From Dioscorea cayenensis subsp. rotundata (taxonomy: Eukaryota > Streptophyta > Magnoliopsida > Dioscoreales > Dioscoreaceae): a stretch of DNA of 64,000 bases. Position 1 is the first letter of the stretch; the number at the start of each line of letters is the position of its first letter. Made by a program: the position numbers and the translations under genes. Positions 9,405 to 20,844 of this stretch are shown one piece after another. The notes below the pieces were generated by a model. The model was not told the origin of the DNA, did no database searches, and saw only the letters and a list, made by a program, of their open reading frames with translations. The DNA lies in contig NC_052475.1 in assembly GCF_009730915.1 (NCBI RefSeq), forward strand, positions 28,023,016-28,087,015, in the 5' to 3' direction.

Positions 9405-11378
9405 ATGGAGCACATAGAAACATCAGACTGCAAGTGCAACATCAAAGGTGCACCACTAGCAACTTCATACGATGCCCAGATACGTCCACTGCTCGATGCC
9501 GTTGACAGGCTCCGGAACCTCAAAGTCATGCAAGAGGGCATACAACTCCCAACCATCGTCGTTGTCGGCGATCAATCCAGCGGCAAATCAAGTGTTCTTG
9601 AGTCTCTGGCAGGAATCAGTCTGCCCAGAGGCCAAGGCATTTGCACTCGCGTCCCTCTCATCATGCGCCTGAAGCGTGACAAGTCTGCAATCAACCCTCA
9701 AATGCAACTCGAGTACAAAGAGAAGACCATCCAGATAACTGAGTCCGGCATCACAGCCGCCATTAGCAGGGCCACTGACGAGATTGCTGGGAGTGGTAAG
9801 GCTATCTCTAACGCACCACTTACTTTGGTTGTCAAGAAGACAGATGTTCCTGATCTCACAATGGTGGACTTGCCTGGGATAACTCGAGTTCCAGTGAAAG
9901 GCCAGCCGGAGAATATATATGAACAGATCTCTGACATCATCAAGGAGTATATTTCACCTAAGGAGAGCATCATACTGAATGTTCTCTCAGCTGCTGCTGA
10001 TTTTACCATTTGTGAATCGATTCAGATGTCTCGCCAGGTTGACCGGAATGGTGAGAGAACACTGGCTGTGGTCACCAAAGTTGATATGGCTCCTGTGGGT
10101 CTGCATGAGAAAGTTATGGCTGATGATGTGAAGATTGGGCTTGGATATGTGTGTGTCAGGAACCGTGTTGGTGATGAGACTTATGATGAAGCTCGAGTCG
10201 AGGAGAGCAAGTTGTTTGAAACTCATCCTTTGCTGTCAAAGATTGATAAGACTATTGTTGGGGTTCCTACGCTTGCTCAGAAGTTGATGAGGATTCAGGC
10301 TGCTAGTATTTCCAAATGCATGCCTGACATTGTGAAGAAGATCAATGAGAAGCTGACTTTCAATGTTAATGAACTGGATAAAATGCCGAGGAACTTGTCT
10401 ACTGTGTCCGATGCTATGAGGGCTTTCATGAAGGTCTTGATCTCTATGAAGGAAACACTGAAGAAGATACTTATACTAAGGGACTATGATGAGTATCCTG
10501 ATAACTTGGACATGCATGGAGTTGCTAGGATTGTGGACATGCTGACTGAATACTCTAAGGAACTTCCAGTGAATCAAGTTATGATCAGTGAAGGTGACTT
10601 CTTGATGGAGGAGATTATAGTTCTTGAAGAAGCAAAGGCGATCGGTCTTCCTAACTTCTTGCCTGAGTCCACATTCAAGACACTGCTGAAAAGAAAAATT
10701 GATGGAATTTCTCATTTTCCAATTGAGTTTGTAAAGAAGGTTTGGAATTATATAGAAAAAGTGGTGATTAAGGTGCTTCTAAAGCACTCTGATAATTATC
10801 CACAGCTTCAGTCTTCCATGACAAGGGCTGCTGAAAACCTGATTGAGAAGATGACAAAACTGTCCTGCCAAAGTGTTCAACGGATGATTGATATGGAAAG
10901 AGTTGGTGCCTATACTTCCAATCCGGACTACATGGCGACCTGGTGTTTACTGATGGGAAAGCAAGACCATTTCATGGATCTGCTTGATAATTGTTATAAG
11001 GGCTCCATACTCGATTTTGATAGGTTTGGCAAGGTTAATGTTGTTCATCTCCGGCAGCAACAGAAAGAGATTGCAGAGAAAGCTTTTGACCTGAGAATGA
11101 GGATGATTGCATACTGGAGGAGTGTCGTACTAAGACTGGTTGATGGACCGGCATTGCACATTCTTTACAGTATTCAGAAATTGGTGGAAGTTGAGATGGA
11201 TGAAGAAATACTCAATGAGATTGCTGGGGATAGTGGGAAAGGTCTGGAGAAGATGCTGGAGGAATCACCATCAGTTGCAAGGAAGCGTGATAGGCTTCGC
11301 AAGAGCGTTGAATTACTTGAGGAATCCAAGCAGGTTGTTGCCACTATTATAGATCGCATTGCACTTCTTGATGATTAA
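9405..11378 (+). CDS. DRP4C: Dynamin-related protein 4C-like GTPase, complete and intronless
   Basis: This is a large GTPase of the plant DRP4 (Mx-like) group, 657 residues from the first in-frame ATG. The frame is open 48 bp further upstream but that extension starts at a GTG. The G domain shows the P-loop GDQSSGKSS at about residues 55-63, the switch threonine in CTRVPL, DLPG at about 155-158 and TKVD at about 224-227. A middle/stalk region follows, and a GED-like C-terminus ends in DRIALLDD. There is no pleckstrin-homology domain and no proline-rich tail, as is usual for DRP4 members. Dynamin-family proteins self-assemble on membranes and use GTP hydrolysis to remodel or divide them; the specific role of DRP4 proteins is not well known to me. 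It is tail to tail with the MADS gene, 458 bp between stops. The C-terminal half is duplicated at 578-1561. Confidence 0.93.
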   Translation: MEHIETSDCKCNIKGAPLATSYDAQIRPLLDAVDRLRNLKVMQEGIQLPTIVVVGDQSSGKSSVLESLAGISLPRGQGICTRVPLIMRLKRDKSAINPQMQLEYKEKTIQITESGITAAISRATDEIAGSGKAISNAPLTLVVKKTDVPDLTMVDLPGITRVPVKGQPENIYEQISDIIKEYISPKESIILNVLSAAADFTICESIQMSRQVDRNGERTLAVVTKVDMAPVGLHEKVMADDVKIGLGYVCVRNRVGDETYDEARVEESKLFETHPLLSKIDKTIVGVPTLAQKLMRIQAASISKCMPDIVKKINEKLTFNVNELDKMPRNLSTVSDAMRAFMKVLISMKETLKKILILRDYDEYPDNLDMHGVARIVDMLTEYSKELPVNQVMISEGDFLMEEIIVLEEAKAIGLPNFLPESTFKTLLKRKIDGISHFPIEFVKKVWNYIEKVVIKVLLKHSDNYPQLQSSMTRAAENLIEKMTKLSCQSVQRMIDMERVGAYTSNPDYMATWCLLMGKQDHFMDLLDNCYKGSILDFDRFGKVNVVHLRQQQKEIAEKAFDLRMRMIAYWRSVVLRLVDGPALHILYSIQKLVEVEMDEEILNEIAGDSGKGLEKMLEESPSVARKRDRLRKSVELLEESKQVVATIIDRIALLDD

Positions 11379-11836
11379 TTAGTTCTATATATTTCCTTTT
11401 TTATTGTATGTCATTTTAGTTGTTTTCTCGCTTAAAATCTATCTTGTCTGGTAATTAATTAATTACTCTGTTTTGCTGTCTACCTTATTACTCTGTTATT
11501 GATTAATTTAGATGGGAAATCAAGTTACTTTCTATGTCAAGTACCTTAACCAAAAAAAAAACGAGATTATGAAAACATTACTGTCATTTTTTAATATGCA
11601 ACTAGTCAGCAAATACAGTCAACATAATCAAGCACTTAAAGGGATCAGCGATGATCTGAAACAACATGTCCTTTTACATCATGACTAAATATCCTACAAA
11701 TGAAGTTGTGCAGATGTTTGAATATCTTCCTAAAGGAGTTGAAGCATGCTGCATCAAGTCAATGAAATTTCTTTTAGTCAGAACTAAGAAAATACAGAAG
11801 CAATTCAGAAGTTGTTTATTTTCAAATTAAGTAAAA
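11379..11836. other. Spacer between convergent DRP4-like and MADS genes
   Basis: AT-rich DNA that must hold both 3' UTRs and polyadenylation regions. No ORF or repeat element is seen. It has a partial counterpart at 1562-1899. Confidence 0.5.
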
Positions 11837-12619
11837 TTACCCAAACTTTGGAGATATTGGTTGTGCCACAGCCACATCTTGTTGTTGTTGTTGTTGGAGA
11901 TGGAGGGATATATTTTCATTCATGAGGCTATAAGAAGTATGCATTCCTCTGTTAACACCTTCATTTGATCCCCATGCATAAACCTGTAAACCATAAATCT
12001 ATATTTAGTTTATCCTGTTAAAAGTACACAATGATTTTTCACCTTGGTTAATTTTTTATATACCTTGTTGTACATTTCCACGTTTTCTTGACTCATTACG
12101 TTTACCTTCTTCTTAAGTTCCATGTTTTCTTGCTGAACAAGGTTCACCTGAAAATTAAAAGTTATATTCAAGTCAGTAATTTCTCAAGTCTAGATCACCT
12201 TATGCATTTATATATAAAAAAAAGACAGCATCAACCATATATGGTCCTCTTATTTATCAAAAAACCTATATATGGTCATATATTCATTTGTTTTCAATAT
12301 TTCTATACTTAAAAATTAAAACATAAACTAGTGTTTGTGCTCTGTATTTTGAAAACTACTTGCAACCATAGTTCATGTAATCTACACGTTTGCATATGCC
12401 TAGATCACATATGTTTTACATCATGACCAATATTAATTTGCATAGTTTAATTTTTGAACTATTTAAAAATAGTCACTAAGGCGATTAAAAACTATGTTGT
12501 CAAAAACTAACGTTTACGATGTATATCACATTAATAGATTTTGATTTTAATTTACAAAATTGAAAAACCAATTAAGTAGCATTTAGTGATGAATCCTATA
12601 TTGTACTTTGTCGATCCAC

Positions 12620-12655
<36 letters not shown>

Positions 12656-15600
12656 AAATATTTCTAATACAACCTTATGATGCAGTTCTTGAATTTCTGA
12701 CCTCTGAGCTTGACCCTGCAAAGGTTAAAGACTATTAGAACAGAAAATAAATAATAATTATCAAAACAAAGAATGATCAACTAGTTTTATAATTGCAGAG
12801 CTACTAGCATCTTCACTCGATCATGACCTTCTCCTTGCGGACATTGTGTAAACTCCTTTCTAGTTGAACCTCTAGATCTTTTAGATCTTTAACACTTAAC
12901 TGTGAAAGTCGTTCTCCCAACAATTTTCTGCAATAACATCAAAAATTAGCTGAAACTTCTAAAAAAATAATGTGAATTTTTAATTGAACTTTTATGATGT
13001 TATTATATTTCCTTGCTCATGAATGTTGAAATGCTTGTACAATCAAATAGAAGAAAATTAATAGCAAACATATTCTTAAAAAATCATGCTTAGCAAGGCT
13101 TCAGCATAATGCTAAGATTTAAGGCAATAGTGCAAGATAAAAGATGGTACCGATGAGCTTCATCCAGGCTATGAAGTTGTTGCCTCAGGCTACCTGCCTC
13201 CTTTTGCCATATCTAATGAGATGCAATACAAAAGATTCATTCAACTTATGAATTTCCAAATAAGGAGAAATATATGAAAGATTTAAGATCTAATTGTTTG
13301 GGTATATTGATCATGAAGTATATAATTTGGCATATATAATTGGTGTTTTTATTTTTCCCATTATGCATAGAAGAAAAGTCAGAAGAAAGTTCACTAGCTA
13401 GTACAAGCAATTGATCACTACAACACAGACACACACACACATATATATATATATATATTGTAAGTTGATTAAAAAATCACCACAATCTGTTCAAACATAT
13501 AGCTGGGGAAAACAAAAAAACATGAATTAGCAATTTTAAACATGCAACTTTAATTACCAGTTAGTTTGTAAATACTTGAAGTAAATGTATGCATATTTTT
13601 TTTTTCCTATTATCATTTTTTTTTTTTTTGACGAAATGTGGACAAACCACGTGTGAGGGTATGTGTACTAGCCAGAAATTGACTGTCCAGTATGTACACT
13701 CTCAACCAGAAATGAGACACTGCAATTACAACCAAAGACCTATTACCACCACTGCTTTAATCAAGTTTTGAAATCTAAATTTTTGCATCTCACATTCCAT
13801 CTTCACAATAAGACTAAATATTGCTGGGCTATAAACCCTTCGGTTACTAATAAAATTTACTCCAATTATTTTATTAACATGGCATGGTATACAATAAAAC
13901 ATCAACACTAATAACTTTGTGCCACAATAAGAAAATTCCAAGTAGCATTGGTTTTCTTTTTATTCTTTGAATTGCCATCTATGTAAAACTGATTTCTTTC
14001 ACTTCCTAAGATACTTCAAAATCCAAAATTTGTTAGCATTAAGCAATGCAATTATTTATTAATGGTACTCCTTTGACTAAGATAATAACATTTTTTTTTT
14101 ACCTTTATTTCTGAATGCATGTCCAACCCTTGTTTCTGCTCCACTTTTGTCTTGCCAAATCGATCAATAACTGATTTCATACTGAGCATAGAAACGTAAA
14201 CTCTCATCACTTTCTATTCAAATGTAGATGACTAGGATAAGACTCATAAATGCGTGCAGGTTTCCCTCTAGTTCACCATCTTAATCATTGAAAAAAAATT
14301 ACAAGGTAAATCTACTTGAATGGCGTTGGTATAGAAACATGATACATGTATTTTTTTAAAAATAAAATAAAATAGATAAACTACAAATTTTATTAAAAAA
14401 AAAAAACAGATAGAACCGAGTAGAAAAGAAATGATGCAAGTATTATATATATAGTTTATGAGCACAGTTAAAGAATTTAAAAATAATTTCAAATAGGTTT
14501 TCTTTTCTATCTCCCGTAATAATGTGCTATGCATAAACATATATTGAATTCAAGTTCACATATAAGAATAAACAATATTGAACTTGAATACTAGTATTGA
14601 ATATTAAGTAGATAGACTTAATTATCCAATGCAAAATGCAAATACAGTCATACCCCCAATGCGAAAAATGAAACATATATGTGTCTGCACACAATATTGT
14701 TTCAAAGAGAGGAATATATATAATAACTGTTCTAATGTAGATGTAGTTTTGAATCTAAATGAATGTGTTCTAGGGACTTCAATTAGTTTCACAATCAAAT
14801 TATTTACATAAATAAGATTATAAGCAATAACAAAATAGAATAACTAAATCACGGTCGCAATATTCCGGAAAGTTGATATAAAACTGTAACTCTTTAATCA
14901 AAATAATGCTTTCAAATTTTGTATACTAAAAGTTATTAATTTACATTCATATATAGTATCATCATGCTAGCTACAGTTTATTTACACCACATTATAAAAA
15001 TTCACATAAATCACTTGACCTAAAAAAAAAGTTTGCATAGAACATTTAATTTATCAAGTCATAGCATAAGAGTTTGAGTACATAAATTATATCAACATAT
15101 TTCATTAGGAATCACAATGAACATCAATAATTATATTTTTATTAATCTCCGAGCCTTCAATATCTTTATTTGTCATTCTCAACTCTCCATCTCCATTTAA
15201 TTTACTCACACCGTCCATCGCAAATATTTTTGAAAGTGAAATTTAATTATGATATGATTAATGCCTTTTTCCCTTTTGTACTTGGTACTCTCTGTTTCTC
15301 TCTTTTTTCTAATAAATTTGTGGTTTATCCATTTTATTCAAAAAAAAAAAAAATGCCTTGACACATAATTTTCAAAATAATGTGAAAATCTTCCTCCTCT
15401 TCATTGTAGCAGCCTGACAGACGTCTGATGCATCATAATTGATGATGAATTATATTACAATGTACATTAGAGACACTAATGCCAAATATAACTTTCATAA
15501 AATTCTTGCAATTGGTTTGCTCCAAGTTTGAAAAAGGTGGATAAACCACGTTAATAAAATTGCAATATTCCTTATGAGTGCCTGAAAATATATATACATT

Positions 15601-18404
15601 TTTTTGCATATTATAAACTCCTCCACTTAACTTATTTTTTCAGTAAGGATTTCTCTATATTGGTATTTTGTTGGGTAATTTATTGTAAATGAGCAGGTAT
15701 TCAGGTTCTTTTTTTTTTTTTTAATAATAGACTGACAAGTTGCCCTTTTTATACTGAATATAAACAAGACAAACAAGATCTGAACCCGAATGCTGATATA
15801 TATACGATGTATGAGAATAGTATAAGTAATCCCGGGTGAGCAGATATGAACAGATGACGATGAACAAGATCTGTCGTGAGGAATTTGAACCCATGACCTC
15901 CTCCTTATACTTTGGTGTCATACCATTCAGGTTCTTAGGATTATATATATATATATATAAATTAGAGGTAATCGAAGCGAAACAGGCATCAAAGCATTGG
16001 CATACTTCGGAGCCAGGATGTGTAAATCACTAGTGAGCATAAAATTGCAAAGTGCACCCAAAGCACAGTCATTCGGCTCAGAGCATGACTGTGATTAAAG
16101 AGCACCAATGGCTTTAGCAATATTAATTTGCTAAAAGTCCAAAAACACGAAGATACAAGTCCTATAAGTGCCACCAGTCAATAGTACGATTGTACAGTAT
16201 TTTTTTACCTATAATATAAATCCTGACAGTTAGGTTTTTGAAGAGGACTTTTATTGAAAACTTCATCGGAGGCCAAGGTTTCAAATAGAGATCAAATGAA
16301 GCCAATCTAGGATGAGTTGATGCTGCTATATCAGCCCTTTCGGTTCAAAATTGGCGTCAAGAACAACATCAATAAGTGAGTTCTATCATCCACATTAAGA
16401 GAAGCTAGCATTGAGGGAGCTTTTTGTATGTATTCATTAATGTCTCAAATCTTGGATGTTGTTTTATAATTATTGTATTATGATAAGCTAAACCTTTAAT
16501 GGTGCTTTGAATCGATGAATCTTGAGATGAACTTGTAGTTGATTTCCTTTTTCATTATATTGGCTATTTTGAGTTGTTCTTCTAAATCTTCTATGTTTGT
16601 TTCATGCTTGTGTTTTGTTTGTGGGAAAGCCGGCTGTAAATACATATTTGATTTGTATGATTAAGATTGAGAATCAATCATATATGATCACAACATAGAG
16701 AATAGAGGTTAAGTGCATGCCTAGAGATAGAGTATCGTGTCGAGCTCTCTAAATTAAGGTTAAACCTACAAGAGGGATTCAGTACATAGTCTTTTAATGC
16801 AATCGTAGAGCAATTGAGTCGTCGTATATATGGATTAGAAAATAGCCACCTTCAAATAACGGTTAATCTACTGTAGAAGTCTCCACGATTCAAGAATACT
16901 TAATATCAAACTAATATATTGCAAGGTAGTCTCAAGGGAATTCGTGTCCCAAGCACCATATTCTTATTCTGATTTTATCCTAAATTCACTATTTCATTGG
17001 TTTTTTAGTTTTGAATTTGAGCAAACATCATTCAATGTGTCGGCTAAAAAATAGAGGAAAGATTAGTACTATGAGCGCTGATCCTCGTGAGATCAACTAC
17101 CCTACATTAAGATACAGTACTTTACTACTTCTATGACTCATATACTTGCAGCTTCGCACTCATAGGAAAGAGCCTATCAATTCCTTTCTGTCATTCAAAG
17201 ATGTAATTTTATTATTATGTCTATTATGACAAACTACAATATATACATTTCGTTTAGTGATTTAATTTCTTGTTTGCACCAGTCCATTAGCATTCACTAA
17301 AATTGATATTTTCTTATTAGGCTTCCAATAAAGCAACAGAAGATTACTTTCATTATGACTATATAGTGCGGAGCACACATATATATCGGTAGGGGACTGT
17401 GACCGCCGTACGTTAAGCATTAATATCTTCATTAATTGAATATAATTAGATGCGTATATCCTTAAACACCATTGTATGACAGAGATAACTAAAGAGGCTT
17501 CAAAAGCATCAACATGAGCTATATGTAGGTTGGTAGGAAAGTATCACTGCTTTCCATCACTGCCATTAATGAGAATTTATATTTTTGTTTACTCCATGAA
17601 TAAATTAGATGCTGCTGTCATTCATGATAGGTAGCTCATTTCACTTAGTTGAGTATAGGAAGAAAATTTTGTTATGGGGATTTTGCAGTTAAATCTTTTG
17701 GGTCTCTTAATTAAATATGTTTTAGGTAAAGGATGCATGTTCCTTCAATGAACTTAATTAATCTAAAATGATGGAGTGTGAGGATAAAATCAAAGTTACA
17801 AATTAAAATGATGGTTCATAATAAGCAAGATCTTGAATCTTTACAAGGAGTGTTATATATTATTCGCAAATCTCATGCTGCATCTTCCTAATTAATTAAT
17901 GGCTTTGTTGGTGTAACTAAGATGATGTTCATGATTTTACTTTGCATCTGACTCTTAGAAAATGAAAAGAAAAAAAAAAAAATACTTAATTCAAGAACTA
18001 GCTAGGTTAACAAGTTGATAACCTGAGATATATATATCTCCAAAAACTAAGTGAACCTGTACTTGTTATGCAACTAATTAAGCTGAAGATCAGTGTAAAC
18101 TTTTTGTTGAGAATATATAATAATAAGTACAACAAAGAGAAAGATATGAAACATTGAAAGAAGCCCTGTTCACATGAATATATATATGATAGAAAGCTAG
18201 AGAATAAGATGAAGGGAGATACTTGGTGTTGGCATAGTCATAGAGCCTGCCAGTGCTGGAGAAGACGATGAGACCGATTTCTGCATCACAAAGGATGGCA
18301 AGTTCCTTTGCTTTCTTAAGCAGTCCATTCCTCCTCTTTGAGAATGTTACTTGCCTATTGCTAGAGTCTTCTATCCTTCTTATCTCAATCTTTCCCCTTC
18401 CCAT
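11837..18404 (-). CDS. AGL17/ANR1-clade MIKC-type MADS-box transcription factor
   Basis: I assembled seven exons, all with GT-AG borders: 18404-18223 (182 bp), 14181-14103 (79), 13212-13151 (62), 12927-12828 (100), 12715-12674 (42), 12147-12064 (84) and 11983-11837 (147 with stop). The sum is 696 bp, giving 231 residues in frame. Exon 1 encodes the DNA-binding and dimerisation MADS domain ([20 protein letters not shown]...), ending YDYANT. Exon 2 ([15 protein letters not shown]) is the I region, exons 3-5 the keratin-like K domain ([20 protein letters not shown]), and exons 6-7 the C region with a run of six glutamines. The sizes 182-79-62-100-42 match the standard MIKC pattern. The family binds CArG boxes; AGL17-clade members are known for roles in roots, nitrate response and flowering. 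Intron 1 is about 4 kb and holds LINE debris. The clade is assigned from the MADS and I region, the exact orthologue is not. Confidence 0.92.
14350..14445 (-). mobile_element. Very short LINE 3' end
   Basis: On the minus strand, a T-rich segment followed by aataaaatttgtagtttatc and an A-rich tail (plus strand about 14350-14360) matches the 3' terminus seen at 8.5, 15.35, 20.85 and 24.6 kb. Only about 100 bp is present. It lies in intron 1 of the MADS gene. Confidence 0.5.
15268..15351 (+). mobile_element. 84-bp LINE 3' end with target-site duplication
   Basis: This is an extremely 5'-truncated LINE copy: a short 3' UTR piece ending aataaatttgtggtttatcc, then a poly-A run. The 8-bp word aatgcctt lies immediately before (15260-15267) and immediately after the poly-A (15352-15359), the expected signature of target-primed insertion. 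It sits in MADS intron 1. Confidence 0.72.
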
Positions 18405-20840
18405 CTTCTACTCTGTGTTTTTACACAAATCAATGGATCCAGTAGCTAGATCTGTTAGGAAGAACAAGAACAAGAACAAATATATATGAATGGTAACTAT
18501 TGGTGATGAAATGACAGGTGTTATTCGAGGAGAGGCTATGAATGAATGAAGATAAATAAGTGATGGGACTTGTAATAGAATCTGAAAACAACCCTTTATT
18601 TTTGGGTGGTTTTGTAGGAAAAGCTAAAGAGAGTTGTTGGTCTTCCTGTTGTAGTTTATGAATATTGTTGCAAGTTTCAAAAGCGCCACCAGTGCAATGG
18701 ATCTCCGACGCGTATTACAATGAAAACATATATATATATATATATATATTATGTATATATATGGCTCGCTTGCCCAGGCGTGGTCAAGAAGAAACCTAGG
18801 TTTGAAAGGATTTTGGGGTCCAACGGACCTATCAGTTTCTCAATTATCACCTCTTCAATAATGGATAATTTATTGGGGTTACTTTTGCCCTGGTTTGCCA
18901 TGTAGTATATCTCACATTATTACACCAGGATCTAACAAATGGGAGCATATTTAGTAAACACTGTTAGGATCTAACAAATGGGAGCATATTTAGTAAACAC
19001 TGTTAGTGTTTGGGAATAAACCTTGGATAAAAGATTTTTTTTTTCAGGGTTATTTATGGATAAATTGTCAAATTAAACCACAATTTGAAAATGTTGATAG
19101 GTACAAGAATAGTTCTTCAAATCAACCTAAATATTTGTAGATAAGCTGATATAATTTTTTTAAGGCGATAAGTGTCCCTCATAAAAAATTGTTAAAATGA
19201 TAGACAAATATGGAGGTACATTTGTTACGGTGGCTTACAAATCTCCTAAGAAAATCTCATATATACTTTGCAATCCTAAAAGAGGTGAAACTATTATTTT
19301 TTTCCACAAGAGACCCCCACCCAGTCCCATGAACAATATAAGAATAATACTGTGCCCAAATGCACAGCACATGAATAGTACTAGAAGGAAAAAGATTTGA
19401 ACTCTTACCCTCCCTTTTACTCTCGTGTGTCATACCATTGGTTATCTAATGGTTGAAATAAATTGATATAACATATAATTTATCTTTGTTTTATATAAAG
19501 ATGAATTAAACATCCCTTTCTTCGTATTTTTTTTAAATAGTATTAAATTTGTTTATATTTATATTTTAAATGAATAAATCACGTGAATTAAATGAAGAAC
19601 GGAATACAAACTGACACAATGACAATACAACTTGAGGAAATAACAAAATAGAATTTCTCTAGGCTATATTCCATTGAGGAATAACAATGTCGGGTTAAAG
19701 AATATTTTTAAAATTTCAAGTTGAATAAAAAAGTTTTATATAAACTAACTAAATTTTAACTGAATTAATATTAATAATAACTAAATATTTTAAACCTAAA
19801 TTTTTATTTTTATAGATAATAATAAATATTTAATATAATTTTTTTCAAAATAATTATTAAGAATATATATTAATATTTTTTATCTAACGGTCAAAGAATA
19901 TGTATTTGATTTTCCTTTTCTCCCCGATTCAAAGATTGAGAGTCCATCTATATATATAGTTATATACACATATATATAAATAAAATTTAAAAAAAATACT
20001 TATATTAAATTATTTGATTGGAGGAATAGTACGGGTTTTTTAATAAAAAAATATATTATATAAAAATTTCAAATATAAAGAGTTGGCCCTTTTTATGTAG
20101 TATGTAATCTGTGTATATTTTATTCTCTTTAAATTTAAATACTTAATTGTGTGTTACCCGTTCTTTACTTTTTCTCATTATATTATAATTCCCTAAAGCA
20201 AAAGGATTCGATGCGGGTTGATTTGAGTGCATGAAAAGAAAAGGATTATTTTTTGGATTATTCTTAATTTGTATGATTAAAATATAAATGGGAAAACTAA
20301 ATGGACGGAGAAAGAATAAAGAGGGGAAATAGGAAGCCAATCATCTACGTTGAACTCAACAAATTAGATTTGGACCTAGTACCTCACTTTTTTGTCATGA
20401 ATAAATTGTTTGTATATGGATTAAGAGTGGATTTAGATTTGTTCAACAACTTTTATTCTTTTGCTACCTTCTAGAATAAGATAATCTCAACGTCAAGTGG
20501 TAACTTAATTTTTCAAAATAAATTTTTCCCTCCCAATTTTTTATGCTATTAAAATCGTTACATATTGTTAATGGGTTTTTGGTCTAATGACATTGGCTTC
20601 ATGGTAAAAGACATTGGCTGTAAGAATTTTATTTGCTCAAGTTCAAAACTATGATAGTAACTAATCCCAAATTGTAGTGTGTAGCTTGTAGCCCAAATCT
20701 TGTACTATCTGGTGAGGATGCATGGCCGGATGTTGAATTGGTAGCTATGTGTATGTTCTTGATTAAATGGATTTGTCGCATTTGTCAAAAAAAATTATTA
20801 CTTACATTGATATCAATAATACTCAAGTACATGGGATTCA
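18405..20840. other. MADS upstream region and intergenic DNA
   Basis: 18405-18700 is the likely 5' UTR and promoter of the minus-strand MADS gene; no canonical element could be fixed with confidence. Further right the DNA is AT-rich, with a (TA)n tract near 18729-18750 and a 39-bp tandem duplication. No gene is supported. Confidence 0.5.
18927..19004. repeat. 39-bp perfect tandem duplication
   Basis: The unit beginning aggatctaacaaatgggagc occurs at 18927-18965 and again at 18966-19004 with no mismatch seen, so it is recent. Confidence 0.93.
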
Positions 20841-20844
20841 TCAT

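Larger units (their letters stand above)
14184..18222 (-). other. Large first intron of the MADS gene
   Basis: About 4 kb separates exon 1 (MADS domain) from exon 2. It contains two LINE 3'-end fragments (about 14350-14440 and 15268-15351), TA-rich microsatellites near 14445 and 15940, and otherwise AT-rich unique sequence. Long first introns in MIKC MADS genes often carry regulatory elements; none can be named here. Confidence 0.7.

Noticed and set aside
19260-19440. Repeat-like sequence with gatttgaactc words resembling tRNA-derived SINE boxes, also near 15880
   Set aside because: No A and B box pair with proper spacing or tRNA fold could be traced, so I do not call a SINE or tRNA.
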